Shown: positions 8,135 to 17,382 of the stretch, piece by piece | Numbering within the stretch: position 1 is the stretch's first letter | Layout: the number at the start of each line of letters is the position of its first letter | DNA from: Fertoeibacter niger | Lineage (GTDB): Bacteria; Pseudomonadota; Alphaproteobacteria; Rhodobacterales; Rhodobacteraceae | Direction: 5' to 3' | Assembly (NCBI RefSeq): GCF_009380135.2 | Contig: NZ_WHUT02000004.1 | Location: 1-64,000, forward strand | Length of the DNA stretch: 64,000 nucleotides | Notes under the pieces: generated by a model | Databases searched by the model: none | Seen by the model: only the letters and a program-made list of their open reading frames with translations | What the model was told of the DNA's origin: nothing | Made by a program: the position numbers and the translations under genes

Positions 8135-9639
8135 CCCACTGGATCATTGCCCCCGTCGTGCTGCCCGCCATCATCGGCGCGCTGATCGTTCTGGCGATGC
8201 GGCGCGACCTGCTGTTGCAGCGCATCTTCGGGCTGGCGGCGACGGTGGCGCTGCTGGCCATCGCGCTTGCGCTGCTGGTCGCGTCCAGCCGCAACCCGCC
8301 CGAAGTGTATTTTCTGGGCGACTGGCCCGCGCCGTTTGGCATCGTGATGGTGCTGGACCGGCTGGCCGCGCTGATGCTGGCGCTGACCGCCTTTCTGGCG
8401 CTGATGGTGCAGCTTTACGCCGTGGGCACCGGATGGGACGCGCGGGGTCGGCATTTCCATGCGCTGTTCCAGTTTCAGTTGATGGGCATCTGCGGGGCGT
8501 TCCTGACCGGCGATGCCTTCAACCTGTTCGTGTTTTTCGAGGTGCTGCTGATCGCCAGCTACGGGCTGATGATCCATTCCGGCGGGGCGCAGCGGCTGCG
8601 GGCCGGGGTGCAGTACATCGCCTACAACCTTGTGGGATCGACGCTGTTCCTGTTCGGGCTCGCCACGCTCTATTCCGTGACCGGCACGCTGAACATGGCC
8701 GATCTGGCGGTAAAGGCGGCCACGCTGCCTGCGGGTGACGCCGCCCTGCTGCGGGTGGCCGGGGTGCTGTTGTTGCTGGTGTTCGCCATCAAGGGCGCGC
8801 TGGTGCCGCTGCATTTCTGGCTGCCCAACACCTATGCGCAGGCCCCCGGCCCGGTATCGGCGCTGTTCGCGGTGATGACCAAGGTGGGCGCCTATGCCGT
8901 CCTGCGCATCTACACGCTGATCTTTCCGCCCGGCACCGAGGCCACCGGCACCCTGTTTGCCGACCTGCTGATGCCCGCCGCACTGGTGACGCTGGTTGTC
9001 GGGGCAATCGGCGTGCTGGGGGCGTCCAGCCTTGCGCGGCTGGTGGCCTTTGCCGCCGTCGCGTCGATGGGCACGCTGTTCATCGCCATCGCGGCCTTCA
9101 CCCCGCAGGCCACGGCCGCGGCGCTGTATTACATGCTGCATTCCACGCTGGCCGCCGCCGTGCTGTTCCTGATCGCCGATCTGGTCACAGCCCGCCGTGC
9201 CGGAGACAGCCTGCACCACGCCCTGCCCGCCATCGCGCAGCAAGGGCTGATCGCGGCGCTGTTCTTTGCCGGGGCCATCGCCATCGCAGGCATGCCGCCG
9301 CTGTCGGGCTTTCTGGGCAAGTTGCTGATACTGGATGCCAGCCGGGGCGCGGGCATGGCGCTGATCTGGTCCACCATCCTGATCACCTCGCTGGTCATCA
9401 TCATGGGCTTTGCCCGGGCGGGCAGCGTGCTGTTCTGGAAATCGCACGCCAGCCCGGCAGAGCCTGATGCGCGGCCAGCCGAGCCTTTGGCCTTTGTGGC
9501 GGTGTTTGCCCTGCTGGCCGGGCTGGCGGCCCTGACCATTTTCGCAGGCCCGGTGATGGAGATGATGCAGGCCACGGCGGCGCAGCTTTATGCGCCCGCA
9601 GGCTATATCGGGGCCAATGCCCTGCCCGGGGGTGTGTGA
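8131..9639 (+). CDS. mrpD: Mrp antiporter subunit D
   Basis: 502 residues, the second complex-I-like (NuoN/M-type) proton-pumping subunit. E137 in FNLFVFFEVLLIASYGLM is the conserved membrane glutamate, and IKGALVPLHFWLPNTYAQAP is the family's conserved lysine/histidine helix. It starts with GTG at 8131, overlapping the mrpC stop (GTGA). About 14 hydrophobic segments are visible. It works with MrpA as one of the two large subunits of the antiporter. Confidence 0.95.
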   Translation: MTHWIIAPVVLPAIIGALIVLAMRRDLLLQRIFGLAATVALLAIALALLVASSRNPPEVYFLGDWPAPFGIVMVLDRLAALMLALTAFLALMVQLYAVGTGWDARGRHFHALFQFQLMGICGAFLTGDAFNLFVFFEVLLIASYGLMIHSGGAQRLRAGVQYIAYNLVGSTLFLFGLATLYSVTGTLNMADLAVKAATLPAGDAALLRVAGVLLLLVFAIKGALVPLHFWLPNTYAQAPGPVSALFAVMTKVGAYAVLRIYTLIFPPGTEATGTLFADLLMPAALVTLVVGAIGVLGASSLARLVAFAAVASMGTLFIAIAAFTPQATAAALYYMLHSTLAAAVLFLIADLVTARRAGDSLHHALPAIAQQGLIAALFFAGAIAIAGMPPLSGFLGKLLILDASRGAGMALIWSTILITSLVIIMGFARAGSVLFWKSHASPAEPDARPAEPLAFVAVFALLAGLAALTIFAGPVMEMMQATAAQLYAPAGYIGANALPGGV

Positions 9640-10127
9640 TGCGCAGGCTGTTCCCCCACCCGTTCCTGACGCTGACGCTGATCATCACCTGGCTGCTGCT
9701 GGTCAACGGGTTCAAGATCGGCAGCCTGGTCATGGCGGTGATCCTGGGCACGGTCATTCCGCTGCTGACTGCCGCCTATTGGCCCGACCGCCCGCCGCTG
9801 CGCAACCCGCGCGCCGTGATCGGCTATGTGCTGCTGGTGATCTGGGATATTCTGATGGCCAATATCGCGGTGGCGAAAATCGTGGTGTTCATGCCCAAGG
9901 CGCAGCTGCGCCCGGCATGGATCACCGTGCCGCTGGAACTGACCTCACCCGAGGCGATCACCGTATTGGCGGGCACCATCACCCTGACGCCCGGCACCGT
10001 CACCGCCGACATGTCGGCCTGCGGGCGCGCGCTGCTGGTGCATTGCCTGCATGCCCCCGACCCCGACGCCGTGCGCGACGACATCAAGGCGCGCTACGAA
10101 TCCCGCCTGCTGAGGATATTCGCATGA
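9639..10127 (+). CDS. mrpE: Mrp antiporter subunit E
   Basis: 162 residues, MNHE family. An N-terminal pair of membrane helices (LTLTLIITWLLLVNGFKIGS) is followed by a soluble region with LTPGTVTADMSACGRALLVH, characteristic of MrpE. The ATG at 9639 overlaps the mrpD stop by one base; a GTG three bases earlier is an alternative. The stop overlaps mrpF (ATGA). It is an accessory subunit of the antiporter complex. Confidence 0.93.
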   Translation: MRRLFPHPFLTLTLIITWLLLVNGFKIGSLVMAVILGTVIPLLTAAYWPDRPPLRNPRAVIGYVLLVIWDILMANIAVAKIVVFMPKAQLRPAWITVPLELTSPEAITVLAGTITLTPGTVTADMSACGRALLVHCLHAPDPDAVRDDIKARYESRLLRIFA

Positions 10128-10393
10128 TCGCCCTCGCCCTGAATTTCGCCTTTTGCTGTTTCGGCCTGGCGCTGCTGTTCAACCTTTACCGCGTGATCCG
10201 CGCGCCCGTGCTGACCGACCGGGTGCTGGCGCTGGATACGATGGTGATCAACATGATCGCGCTGCTCGTGCTGTTCGGCATAAAGCTGGGGTCGGGCATG
10301 AATTTCGAGGCGGCATTGCTGTTTGCCATGACGGGCTTCGTGTCCACGGTGGCCTACTGCAAGTTCATGCTGCGCGGCGACATCATCGAATGA
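10124..10393 (+). CDS. mrpF: Mrp antiporter subunit F
   Basis: 89 residues and three hydrophobic segments. It carries the MrpF signature RVIRAPVLTDRVLALDTM, with the conserved Asp in a membrane helix. Its start overlaps the mrpE stop as ATGA, which fixes it. A small membrane subunit needed for function of the complex. Confidence 0.94.
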   Translation: MIALALNFAFCCFGLALLFNLYRVIRAPVLTDRVLALDTMVINMIALLVLFGIKLGSGMNFEAALLFAMTGFVSTVAYCKFMLRGDIIE

Positions 10394-10400
10394 GGTTCCC

Positions 10401-10808
10401 ATGCCCCTGATCGCGGAAATTGCCATATCCGTCTTGCTGGTCGTGGCGGGCCTGTTCGGGCTTGTCGGCAGCTATGGCCTGTTGCGCCTGCCTGACGCCA
10501 TGACCCGCCTGCATGCGCCGACCAAGGCCACAACGGTAGGCGTGGGCGGGGTGCTGCTGGCCTCGATGCTGTATTTTGCCGTGAATGGCAGCGTCAGCTG
10601 GCATGAGCTGCTGATCGCCCTCTTCCTGTTCCTGACCGCACCGATCACCGCAAACCTCGTCGCCAAAGCGCACATGCACCGCGAAATGTCACAGGGCGAG
10701 CTGCCCGACAGTGACACGGGCCGGGTCTGGGCCACGTTTGAGAGGCCAGGCGCGCCGATCGCGCCGGTTCTGACATCGGCGGCACCCGTGGAATCGGCGA
10801 AATCCTGA
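10401..10808 (+). CDS. mrpG: Mrp antiporter subunit G
   Basis: 135 residues, last gene of the operon, 7 bases after mrpF. Its three membrane helices and GLLRLPDAMTRLHAPTKATT are the MnhG/MrpG signature. The C-terminal 40 residues are hydrophilic and longer than in many homologues. It completes a full A/B-C-D-E-F-G set, so the operon should encode a functional antiporter for Na+ or K+ export and pH homeostasis. Confidence 0.94.
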   Translation: MPLIAEIAISVLLVVAGLFGLVGSYGLLRLPDAMTRLHAPTKATTVGVGGVLLASMLYFAVNGSVSWHELLIALFLFLTAPITANLVAKAHMHREMSQGELPDSDTGRVWATFERPGAPIAPVLTSAAPVESAKS

Positions 10809-10905
10809 CCATCCGGTAAAATTTCCAGACGCGCCGTTGCAGCGACACTTGCCCGCAAGGCCCGCGCCGTGCAAACCTGCGGCGTCATTCGGGCTGGAGG
10901 CCGCG

Positions 10906-11904
10906 TTGCAGACCCATCTTTCCCCCACCGCGCCGCAAGCAGCGCATCTGCCGCAGCTGGCCCACCCGCGCAACCCCGGCATGGCGCTGGATCTGGATTG
11001 GGTGGCGGCGGTGCAGGCCAACACATCGGCCATCGAGCGCCGTGCCGCGACCCTGCCCGGGCGGCGGTCGGTGAAGAAGGATTTTCAGGCGGCCTGGCTG
11101 TGCAAGGCGATCTCGCTGATCGACCTCACGACTTTGGCGGGGGATGATACCGAAGGCCGGGTGAAACGCCTGTGCGCCAAGGCGCGGCAGCCCGTGCGCG
11201 CGGAACTGCTGGAAAAGCTGGGGATGACAGGGCTGACAACCGGGGCCGTCTGCGTCTATCATGACATGGTGGAGGCTGCCGTGCGCGCGCTGGAGGGCAC
11301 GCATATTCCCGTTGCCGCCGTATCCACCGGCTTTCCGGCGGGGCTGTCGCCCTACAAGCTGCGGCTGGCCGAGATCGGCGAAAGCGTGAAGGCCGGTGCG
11401 CGCGAGATCGACATCGTGATTTCCCGCCGCCATGTGCTGACCGGCGACTGGCAGGCGCTGTATGACGAGATGCAGGAAATGCGCGCGGCCTGCGGGCAGG
11501 CGCATGTGAAGGCGATTCTGGCTACCGGCGAATTGGGCACCCTGCGCAACGTGGCGCGCGCGTCACTGGTCTGCATGATGGCGGGGGCCGATTTCATCAA
11601 GACCTCCACCGGGAAAGAGGGGGTGAACGCCACCCTGCCCGTCAGCCTGACCATGATCCGCTGCATCCGCGACTATATGGACCGGACCGGGGTGAAGGTG
11701 GGCTACAAACCCGCCGGCGGCATCGCCAAGGCCAAGGATGCGCTGGTCTATCTGTCACTGATGAAGGACGAGCTGGGCCACCCTTGGCTGCAACCCGACC
11801 TGTTCCGTTTTGGCGCCTCCAGCCTGCTGGGCGACATCGAACGCCAGCTGGAACACCACCTGACCGGCCATTACAGCGCCGCCAACCGACATGCGATGGG
11901 GTAA
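10906..11904 (+). CDS. deoC: Deoxyribose-phosphate aldolase
   Basis: About 332 residues from a TTG preceded by GGAGG (10896-10900); a TTG at 10837 and an ATG at 10981 are also in frame, so the start is uncertain. The enzyme cleaves 2-deoxyribose-5-phosphate to glyceraldehyde-3-phosphate and acetaldehyde. K232 in GADFIKTSTGKEG is the Schiff-base lysine and K268 in GYKPAGGI the second catalytic lysine. It is the long DeoC type. The next gene, 4 bases on, is an aldehyde dehydrogenase that could oxidise the acetaldehyde. Confidence 0.92.
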   Translation: MQTHLSPTAPQAAHLPQLAHPRNPGMALDLDWVAAVQANTSAIERRAATLPGRRSVKKDFQAAWLCKAISLIDLTTLAGDDTEGRVKRLCAKARQPVRAELLEKLGMTGLTTGAVCVYHDMVEAAVRALEGTHIPVAAVSTGFPAGLSPYKLRLAEIGESVKAGAREIDIVISRRHVLTGDWQALYDEMQEMRAACGQAHVKAILATGELGTLRNVARASLVCMMAGADFIKTSTGKEGVNATLPVSLTMIRCIRDYMDRTGVKVGYKPAGGIAKAKDALVYLSLMKDELGHPWLQPDLFRFGASSLLGDIERQLEHHLTGHYSAANRHAMG

Positions 11905-11908
11905 GCCG

Positions 11909-14251
11909 ATGAATGTGAAAGAGATATTCGACAGCATGTCCTATGGCCCCGCCCCCGAATCCAGCGCCGAGGCGATGGCGTGGATCACCCGTCACAATGG
12001 CGCGTTCGGCCATTGGATCGACGGGGCCTTCACCAAACCCGGGGCAAGCTTTGCCACCAGCAACCCCGCCACCGGACAGGTTCTGGCGCAGGTCTCGCAA
12101 GCGTCGGAGGCGGAGCTTGACGCCGCGGTCAAGGCCGCCCGTCGTGCCCAGCCAAAGTGGGCGAAACTGCCCGGCCACGCGCGCGCGAAAATCCTCTATG
12201 CCCTCGCCCGGCTGGTGCAGAAACATGCGCGCCTGCTGGCCGTGCTGGAAACGCTGGACAACGGCAAGCCGATCCGCGAGTCGCGCGATATCGACGTGCC
12301 CTTGGTGGCCCGGCATTTCTACTATCACGCCGGTCTGGCGCAGTTGCTGGGCGCGGAACACCCCGACCTGGCCCCGCTGGGCGTCTGCGGTGCGGTGATC
12401 CCGTGGAACTTTCCGCTGCTGATGCTGGCGTGGAAAGTGGCCCCCGCGCTGGCCGCAGGCAATACCGTGGTGCTGAAACCCGCCGAATACACCCCGCTGA
12501 CCGCCCTGCTGTTTGCCGAAATCACCCGTGAGGCGGGCTTGCCCAAGGGCGTGCTGAACATCATCACCGGCGATGGCGATGTGGGTGCGGCGCTGGTCAA
12601 CCACCCGGACGTGAACAAGATCGCCTTCACCGGATCCACGGCCGTAGGCCGCAAGATCCGGCAGGCCACGGCGGGCACCGGCAAGGCGCTGACGCTGGAA
12701 CTGGGCGGCAAATCGCCCTACATCGTGTTTGACGACGCCGATATGGATTCAGCCGTCGAAGGGCTGGTCGATGCCATCTGGTTCAACCAGGGGCAAGTGT
12801 GCTGCGCAGGTTCGCGCCTGCTGGTGCAGGAAGGCATTGCCGACCGTTTCCACGCCAGGCTGAAACGCCGGATGGACGGGCTGCGCATCGGCGACCCGCT
12901 GGACAAGTGCATTGACGTGGGCGCAATCATCGACCCCGCGCAACTGGCCACGATCACCGCGATGGTCGATGCCAATGCCGAGGGCGAAACCTACCGCGCC
13001 GCCACGCCCCTGCCCGCAGGCTGTTTCTACCCGCCCACGTTGATTTCCGGCCTGTCCGCCGCATCGCCGCTGATGCAGGAGGAAATCTTTGGCCCGGTGC
13101 TGGTGTCCATGACATTCCGCACGCCGGAAGAGGCAGTGGCACTGGCCAACAACACCCGCTACGGCCTTGCGGCGACGGTCTGGACCGAGAACATAAATCT
13201 GGCGCTGGATGTGGCACCGAAACTGAAATCCGGCGTGGTCTGGGTGAATGCCACCAACCTGTTCGACGCCGCCGCAGGTTTTGGCGGTGTGCGCGAATCG
13301 GGGTTCGGGCGCGAGGGCGGATGGGAAGGCTTGCTGGCCTATCTGAAACCCGCCGCGACGGCCAAACCGCTGAAACCCGTGGCCGCATTTCCAGCCCCGA
13401 AAGACCCCGAAACCCCCGGCCTGGACCGCACGGCCAAACTCTACATCGGCGGCAAGCAGGCGCGGCCCGATGGCGGCTATTCACAGCAGGTCTGGTCGCC
13501 CAAGGGCAAGCTGCTGGGCCATGTGGGCACCGGCAACCGCAAGGATATCCGCAACGCGGTTGAGGCTGCGCATGCGGCAAAGGGCTGGGCCAAGACCACC
13601 GCCCATGCGCGCGCGCAAATCCTTTACTACATCGCCGAAAACCTGTCGGCCCGCGCCACCGAATTTGCCGCCCGCCTGCGTGACCTGACCGGGGCCAATG
13701 GCGCTTCCGAGGTGGAGGCATCCATCCAGCGGCTGTTCACCTATGCCGCCTGGGCCGACAAGTTCGACGGCGCGGTGAAAGCGGTGCCGATCCGGGGCGT
13801 GGCGCTGGCGATGAATGAACCCTGCGGTGTGATCGGTGCCCTGTGCCCCGATGACGCGCCGCTGCTGGGGCTGATCAGCCTGATGGCCCCGGCAATTGCG
13901 ATGGGCAACACCTGCGTGCTGGTGCCGTCAGAACCCTTCCCGCTGGCCGCGACCGACCTCTATCAGGTGCTGGATACATCCGACCTGCCGGGCGGTGTGG
14001 TGAACATCATCACCGGCGGCCATGCCGAACTGGCGAAAACGCTGGCGGGGCATATGGATGTGGATGCCGTGTGGAGCTTCTCGTCCAGCGACATTTCGGC
14101 ACTGGTCGAGCGCGAATCGGCGCAGAACCTGAAACGCACCTGGGTGAACAACGGGCTGGCGCGCGACTGGGCGGGTGCGGCGGGCGAAGGCCGGGCCTTC
14201 CTGCGGCAAGCGACCGAGGTGAAAACGGTCTGGGTGCCCTACGGCGAATAG
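11909..14251 (+). CDS. Tandem-domain aldehyde dehydrogenase, ALDH16 type
   Basis: 780 residues made of two aldehyde dehydrogenase units. The first (about 1-480) is complete, with E264 in ELGGKSP and the nucleophile C298 in NQGQVCCAGSR. The second (about 510-780) keeps the fold (ALAMNEPCGVIGALCPDDAP, PGGVVNIITGG) but shows no GQxC motif, so it is probably non-catalytic. This is the layout of ALDH16, which I recall being characterised structurally from a Rhodobacterales bacterium. Directly after deoC it would convert acetaldehyde to acetate with NAD+. The start ATG at 11909 is preferred over an upstream ATG at 11891 inside deoC. Confidence 0.9.
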   Translation: MNVKEIFDSMSYGPAPESSAEAMAWITRHNGAFGHWIDGAFTKPGASFATSNPATGQVLAQVSQASEAELDAAVKAARRAQPKWAKLPGHARAKILYALARLVQKHARLLAVLETLDNGKPIRESRDIDVPLVARHFYYHAGLAQLLGAEHPDLAPLGVCGAVIPWNFPLLMLAWKVAPALAAGNTVVLKPAEYTPLTALLFAEITREAGLPKGVLNIITGDGDVGAALVNHPDVNKIAFTGSTAVGRKIRQATAGTGKALTLELGGKSPYIVFDDADMDSAVEGLVDAIWFNQGQVCCAGSRLLVQEGIADRFHARLKRRMDGLRIGDPLDKCIDVGAIIDPAQLATITAMVDANAEGETYRAATPLPAGCFYPPTLISGLSAASPLMQEEIFGPVLVSMTFRTPEEAVALANNTRYGLAATVWTENINLALDVAPKLKSGVVWVNATNLFDAAAGFGGVRESGFGREGGWEGLLAYLKPAATAKPLKPVAAFPAPKDPETPGLDRTAKLYIGGKQARPDGGYSQQVWSPKGKLLGHVGTGNRKDIRNAVEAAHAAKGWAKTTAHARAQILYYIAENLSARATEFAARLRDLTGANGASEVEASIQRLFTYAAWADKFDGAVKAVPIRGVALAMNEPCGVIGALCPDDAPLLGLISLMAPAIAMGNTCVLVPSEPFPLAATDLYQVLDTSDLPGGVVNIITGGHAELAKTLAGHMDVDAVWSFSSSDISALVERESAQNLKRTWVNNGLARDWAGAAGEGRAFLRQATEVKTVWVPYGE

Positions 14252-14298
14252 AACCGCGTAACCCTTTGGCGCAACGCGAATTCTATCGCAAGACCTTG

Positions 14299-14322
14299 CA
14301 CAGTCCTGCGAAGGATCCTGTG
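14299..14322. terminator. Hairpin between the convergent ALDH and yqgE genes
   Basis: CACAG-TCCT-GCGA-AGGA-TC-CTGTG folds into a 9-bp stem with a 2-base bulge and a 4-base loop in the 77-base convergent gap. There is no T-run, so it is only a candidate terminator. Confidence 0.35.
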
Positions 14323-14328
14323 TCGCGA

Positions 14329-14883
14329 TCAGGCCCGCCCCGCCGTGCCTGACAGTGATACCGGATCAATGCCCATGTGGCGCAGCACACCGCCCCATTT
14401 CGCGCCATTGTCGGGTGAAAACACCAGATCGGCGGGGGCGGGCGCGGTCAGCCAGTCGTTCCGGGCTATCTCGGCCTCCAACTGCCCCGGCCCCCAGCCG
14501 GAATAGCCCAGCGCCAGCAGCGCCGATGCCGGCCCCTCGCCCCGCGCCAGCGCCTGCAAGATATCCAGCGTGGCCGTCATGCCATAGCCGCCCGCCACCT
14601 GCATCGTGGCGCGGCCCGCCGAATAATCCCGCGAATGCAGCACGAAACCGCGCCCACGCTCTACCGGGCCGCCGACATGCACGTTGATGTCGCGCCCGCC
14701 CGGCGCGCGCGGGATGCTCAGCTGGTCCAGCAGCCCGGCAAAATCCAGATCAGGCGAGGGTTTGTTGACGATCAGACCCATCGCCCCCTCGGGCGAATGG
14801 GCGCAGATCAGGATCACGGCATGTTCAAACCGCGAATCCCCCATCGCGGGCATGGCCACAAGCGTCGATCCGGCAAGGTCCAT
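14329..14883 (-). CDS. YqgE/AlgH family protein
   Basis: 184 residues, a conserved cytoplasmic family (DUF179) of unclear function. It has the family features DLAGSTLVAMPAMGD at the N-terminus, GAMGLIVNKPSPDLDF, VGGPVERGRGFVLHS, and LLALGYSGWGPGQLEAEI near the C-terminus. I used the ATG at 14883, with AAGGG nine bases upstream; a TTG at 14904 would add 7 residues. It lies divergent from the DsbD-N-like gene and convergent with the ALDH gene. Confidence 0.9.
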   Translation of the reverse strand: MDLAGSTLVAMPAMGDSRFEHAVILICAHSPEGAMGLIVNKPSPDLDFAGLLDQLSIPRAPGGRDINVHVGGPVERGRGFVLHSRDYSAGRATMQVAGGYGMTATLDILQALARGEGPASALLALGYSGWGPGQLEAEIARNDWLTAPAPADLVFSPDNGAKWGGVLRHMGIDPVSLSGTAGRA

Positions 14884-15020
14884 CTGGCATATCCCTTTTC
14901 GCAAATATGGCGCGGTCCTGCCGCACCCTCAAGAGGTGGCCGTGCCACATCACGCAGCCATCAGCGGTCTGTCGCCGGATTGTGATTTTCGTTTTGCCGC
15001 TGTCTGCCTATGTTTGCGGC

Positions 15021-15821
15021 ATGATCAAAAGCATCGCCCTTTCTGCCCTCCTCGGGCTTTCCGCCCTGCCCGCCTTGGCCTGGCAACCCGCCGACATCGT
15101 GCAGGCCGACCTGCTGCCGGGCTGGCGCGAGCCGGATGGCCGCCACATGGCCGCCCTGCGGCTGAGTCTGGCCCCGAAATGGAAAACCTACTGGCGCAGC
15201 CCGGGCGAGGCGGGCATTCCGCCGCAATTCGACTGGGCGGGTTCGCAGAACCTGAAGTCAGTGAGGTTTCACTGGCCGCGCCCCATCGTGTTCCATCAGA
15301 ACGGCATGCAGACCATCGGCTACAGCCGCGAACTGGTGCTGCCGCTGGAACTGACGGCAATTGACCCCGCAAAGCCGATCCTGCTGCGCGGCACGGTGGA
15401 TCTGGGCGTGTGCCGTGACATCTGCATGCCTGCCACGCTGGATGTGCGGGCCGATCTGCCCGCCAAAGGTGCCCCCGATGCCGCGATCAGCGCGGCTTTG
15501 CGCGCGGCCCCCACAACGGGCCGCGCCGCCGGTCTGGCGCAGATCTCGTGCCGGGTAGAGCCGATTGCCGACGGGCTGCGCATCACTGCCGTGATCGACA
15601 TGCCCAGCATGGGCGGTGATGAGGTTGTGGTGGTCGAACCCGGTCAGGCATCGGTCTGGACGGCGGGCGCAGTCAGCCAGCGCGACGGCAACCGCCTGAC
15701 CGCCACGACCGAAATGGTCGGCCCCGGCGGTGCACCCTTTGCGCTGGACCGTTCTGCGCTGACCCTGACCGTGCTGGGCGAGGCGCGGGCGGTGGAGATC
15801 AAGGGCTGCCCCGCACCCTGA
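15021..15821 (+). CDS. Secreted DsbD N-terminal-like thiol protein
   Basis: 266 residues. A signal peptide (MIKSIALSALLGLSALPALA) ends near residue 20, so the protein is periplasmic. The family pattern LAPKWKTYWRSPGEAGIPP and DLGVCRDICMP, with cysteines C131 and C135, matches the protein-disulfide reductase DsbD N-terminal domain family found in Rhodobacterales. No transmembrane DsbD core is attached. It could accept electrons from a CcdA/ScsB-type membrane partner encoded elsewhere. The start is the ATG just before the signal peptide; a longer in-frame extension to 14907 would put 38 unlikely residues ahead of it. Confidence 0.78.
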   Translation: MIKSIALSALLGLSALPALAWQPADIVQADLLPGWREPDGRHMAALRLSLAPKWKTYWRSPGEAGIPPQFDWAGSQNLKSVRFHWPRPIVFHQNGMQTIGYSRELVLPLELTAIDPAKPILLRGTVDLGVCRDICMPATLDVRADLPAKGAPDAAISAALRAAPTTGRAAGLAQISCRVEPIADGLRITAVIDMPSMGGDEVVVVEPGQASVWTAGAVSQRDGNRLTATTEMVGPGGAPFALDRSALTLTVLGEARAVEIKGCPAP

Positions 15822-15827
15822 GCGGGG

Positions 15828-16370
15828 TCATTTCCGGCGCAGATGCTCATCCAGCCGGGGCATGATTTCCACGAAGTTGCAGGGGCGGTGGCGGATGTCG
15901 AGCTGCCAGCGCAAAATCTCGTCCCAGGCATCGCGGCAGGCCCCCGGGCTGCCCGGCAAGGCGAACAGATAGGTGCCCATCGCCACGCCGCCGCAGGCCC
16001 GGCTTTGCACCGCCGATGTGCCGATCTTTTGCATCGAGACGATGGTGAACACCGTGCCAAAGGCGTCGATCTCTTTCTCATAGACATCACGGTGCGCCTC
16101 GACAGTCACATCGCGCCCGGTCAGGCCGGTGCCGCCGGTGGTCAGCACCACATCCACGCCCGGATCGGCGCACCACAGGCGCAGTTGCGCGGCAATCGCC
16201 GCGCGGTCATCGCGCAGGATGTCGCGCGCCGCCAGCAGATGCCCGGCCCCGGTCAGCCGTTCGACCAGCGTGTCGCCGGACCGGTCATCGGCGGCGCTGC
16301 GGGTGTCGGATACCGTCAGCACGGCGATCCGCACCGGCAGAAACTCACGCGATTCGTCGATGCGGCTCAT
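15828..16370 (-). CDS. moaB: Molybdenum cofactor biosynthesis protein B
   Basis: 180 residues, MoaB/MogA family, which adenylates molybdopterin or supports metal insertion. VLTTGGTGLTGRDVTVEA is the MPT-binding motif, and MGTYLFALPGSPGACRDAWDEIL is the C-terminal MoaB signature. It ends 7 bases from the convergent DsbD-like gene and lies 49 bases downstream of the uracil-DNA glycosylase gene, with which it may be co-transcribed. Confidence 0.93.
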   Translation of the reverse strand: MSRIDESREFLPVRIAVLTVSDTRSAADDRSGDTLVERLTGAGHLLAARDILRDDRAAIAAQLRLWCADPGVDVVLTTGGTGLTGRDVTVEAHRDVYEKEIDAFGTVFTIVSMQKIGTSAVQSRACGGVAMGTYLFALPGSPGACRDAWDEILRWQLDIRHRPCNFVEIMPRLDEHLRRK

Positions 16371-16419
16371 CGGTCGGTTCTCCGGGCAAAAAGGTTGCGA
16401 AGTCGGGCGCAGGGTCCGG

Positions 16420-17208
16420 TCATGCCAGCCCCCGCAGCCGCGCCTTCAGCGCCAGCAGGTCGGCCCAGGCCTCGCGCTTGAAGGCGGGGTTGCGCAGCAG
16501 ATAGGCCGGGTGGACCATCGGCAGCAGCGGGCGGCCATAGCCGGTTGTCCATTCGCCGCGCAGCCGGGTGATGCCCTTGCGGCCTAACACCGCCTGGCAG
16601 GGTGTGTTGCCCATCACCACGATCAGATCGGGGTCGGCAAGCTGCACATGCCGTTCCAGAAACGGCTGCATCATGGCAATCTCGGCGGGTGACGGGTCGC
16701 GGTTCTGCGGGGGCCGCCAGGGCATGACGTTGGTGATATATAGCGCCGCCGCCGGGTCGGGGCTGCTGCGCGCCAGCCCGATGGCGGCAAACATCCGGTC
16801 CAGCAACTGCCCGGCCTTTCCCACAAACGGGCGGCCCTCCATATCCTCATCCCGGCCCGGGGCCTCGCCGATCAGCATCACGCGGGCGGAAGGGTTGCCA
16901 TCACTGAACACGGTGCTTTTCGCACCGCGCTTCAACTCGCACAGGTCATAGCCCTGCATCGCCGCATGCAGGCCCTCCAGCGACGCAGCCGCCGCCGCCA
17001 TCTGCCGCGCCACCGCAACCGGATCGGCAGAGGCCAGTGGGGCGGGTGCCGCAGCCTGCGCAGGTCGCGGCAGCGGCGGGGCCGCATCGGCCAGATCATA
17101 GCGGTTCAAGGGCGCATCGCCCATCGCCTCGGTCGCGCCAAGGTCAACCTGCCACAGCAGCATCGCCGCCGCCGTGTGGTAATCGATGTCATGCAGAATG
17201 CTTTCCAT
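16420..17208 (-). CDS. Uracil-DNA glycosylase, family 4-like, lacking most Fe-S cysteines
   Basis: 262 residues. An Ala/Pro-rich N-terminal extension of about 80 residues precedes a UDG domain with motif [18 protein letters not shown] (114-130) and the C-terminal motif [11 protein letters not shown] (231-241). Family 4 enzymes hold a [4Fe-4S] cluster with four cysteines. Here only C90 remains: the other positions read Y87, W164 ([11 protein letters not shown]) and M180. The uracil-recognition parts look intact, so it probably removes uracil from DNA without the cluster, as other alphaproteobacterial relatives seem to. Divergent from pyrB. Confidence 0.85.
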   Translation of the reverse strand: MESILHDIDYHTAAAMLLWQVDLGATEAMGDAPLNRYDLADAAPPLPRPAQAAAPAPLASADPVAVARQMAAAAASLEGLHAAMQGYDLCELKRGAKSTVFSDGNPSARVMLIGEAPGRDEDMEGRPFVGKAGQLLDRMFAAIGLARSSPDPAAALYITNVMPWRPPQNRDPSPAEIAMMQPFLERHVQLADPDLIVVMGNTPCQAVLGRKGITRLRGEWTTGYGRPLLPMVHPAYLLRNPAFKREAWADLLALKARLRGLA

Positions 17209-17382
17209 TCCAGCAGGCTAAGCCGGGCGCGGGCCGGGGTAAAGGCTTTGCCGCCGCCGCCCCGATTGATCGTTGCCGCACCCCCCGCTATTTGCCATAA
17301 GCACCCCGGACCGCGCCGCGCCGTGACGGGCCGCAACGGCAGCGCAGGGCACGATCTGCCCCGACAGCGACAGGAGATTGCG

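Noticed and set aside
7966-9447. A 493-codon minus-strand frame opposite mrpD
   Set aside because: Composition (Gln, His, Gly, Arg) is that of a shadow frame and mrpD explains the region.
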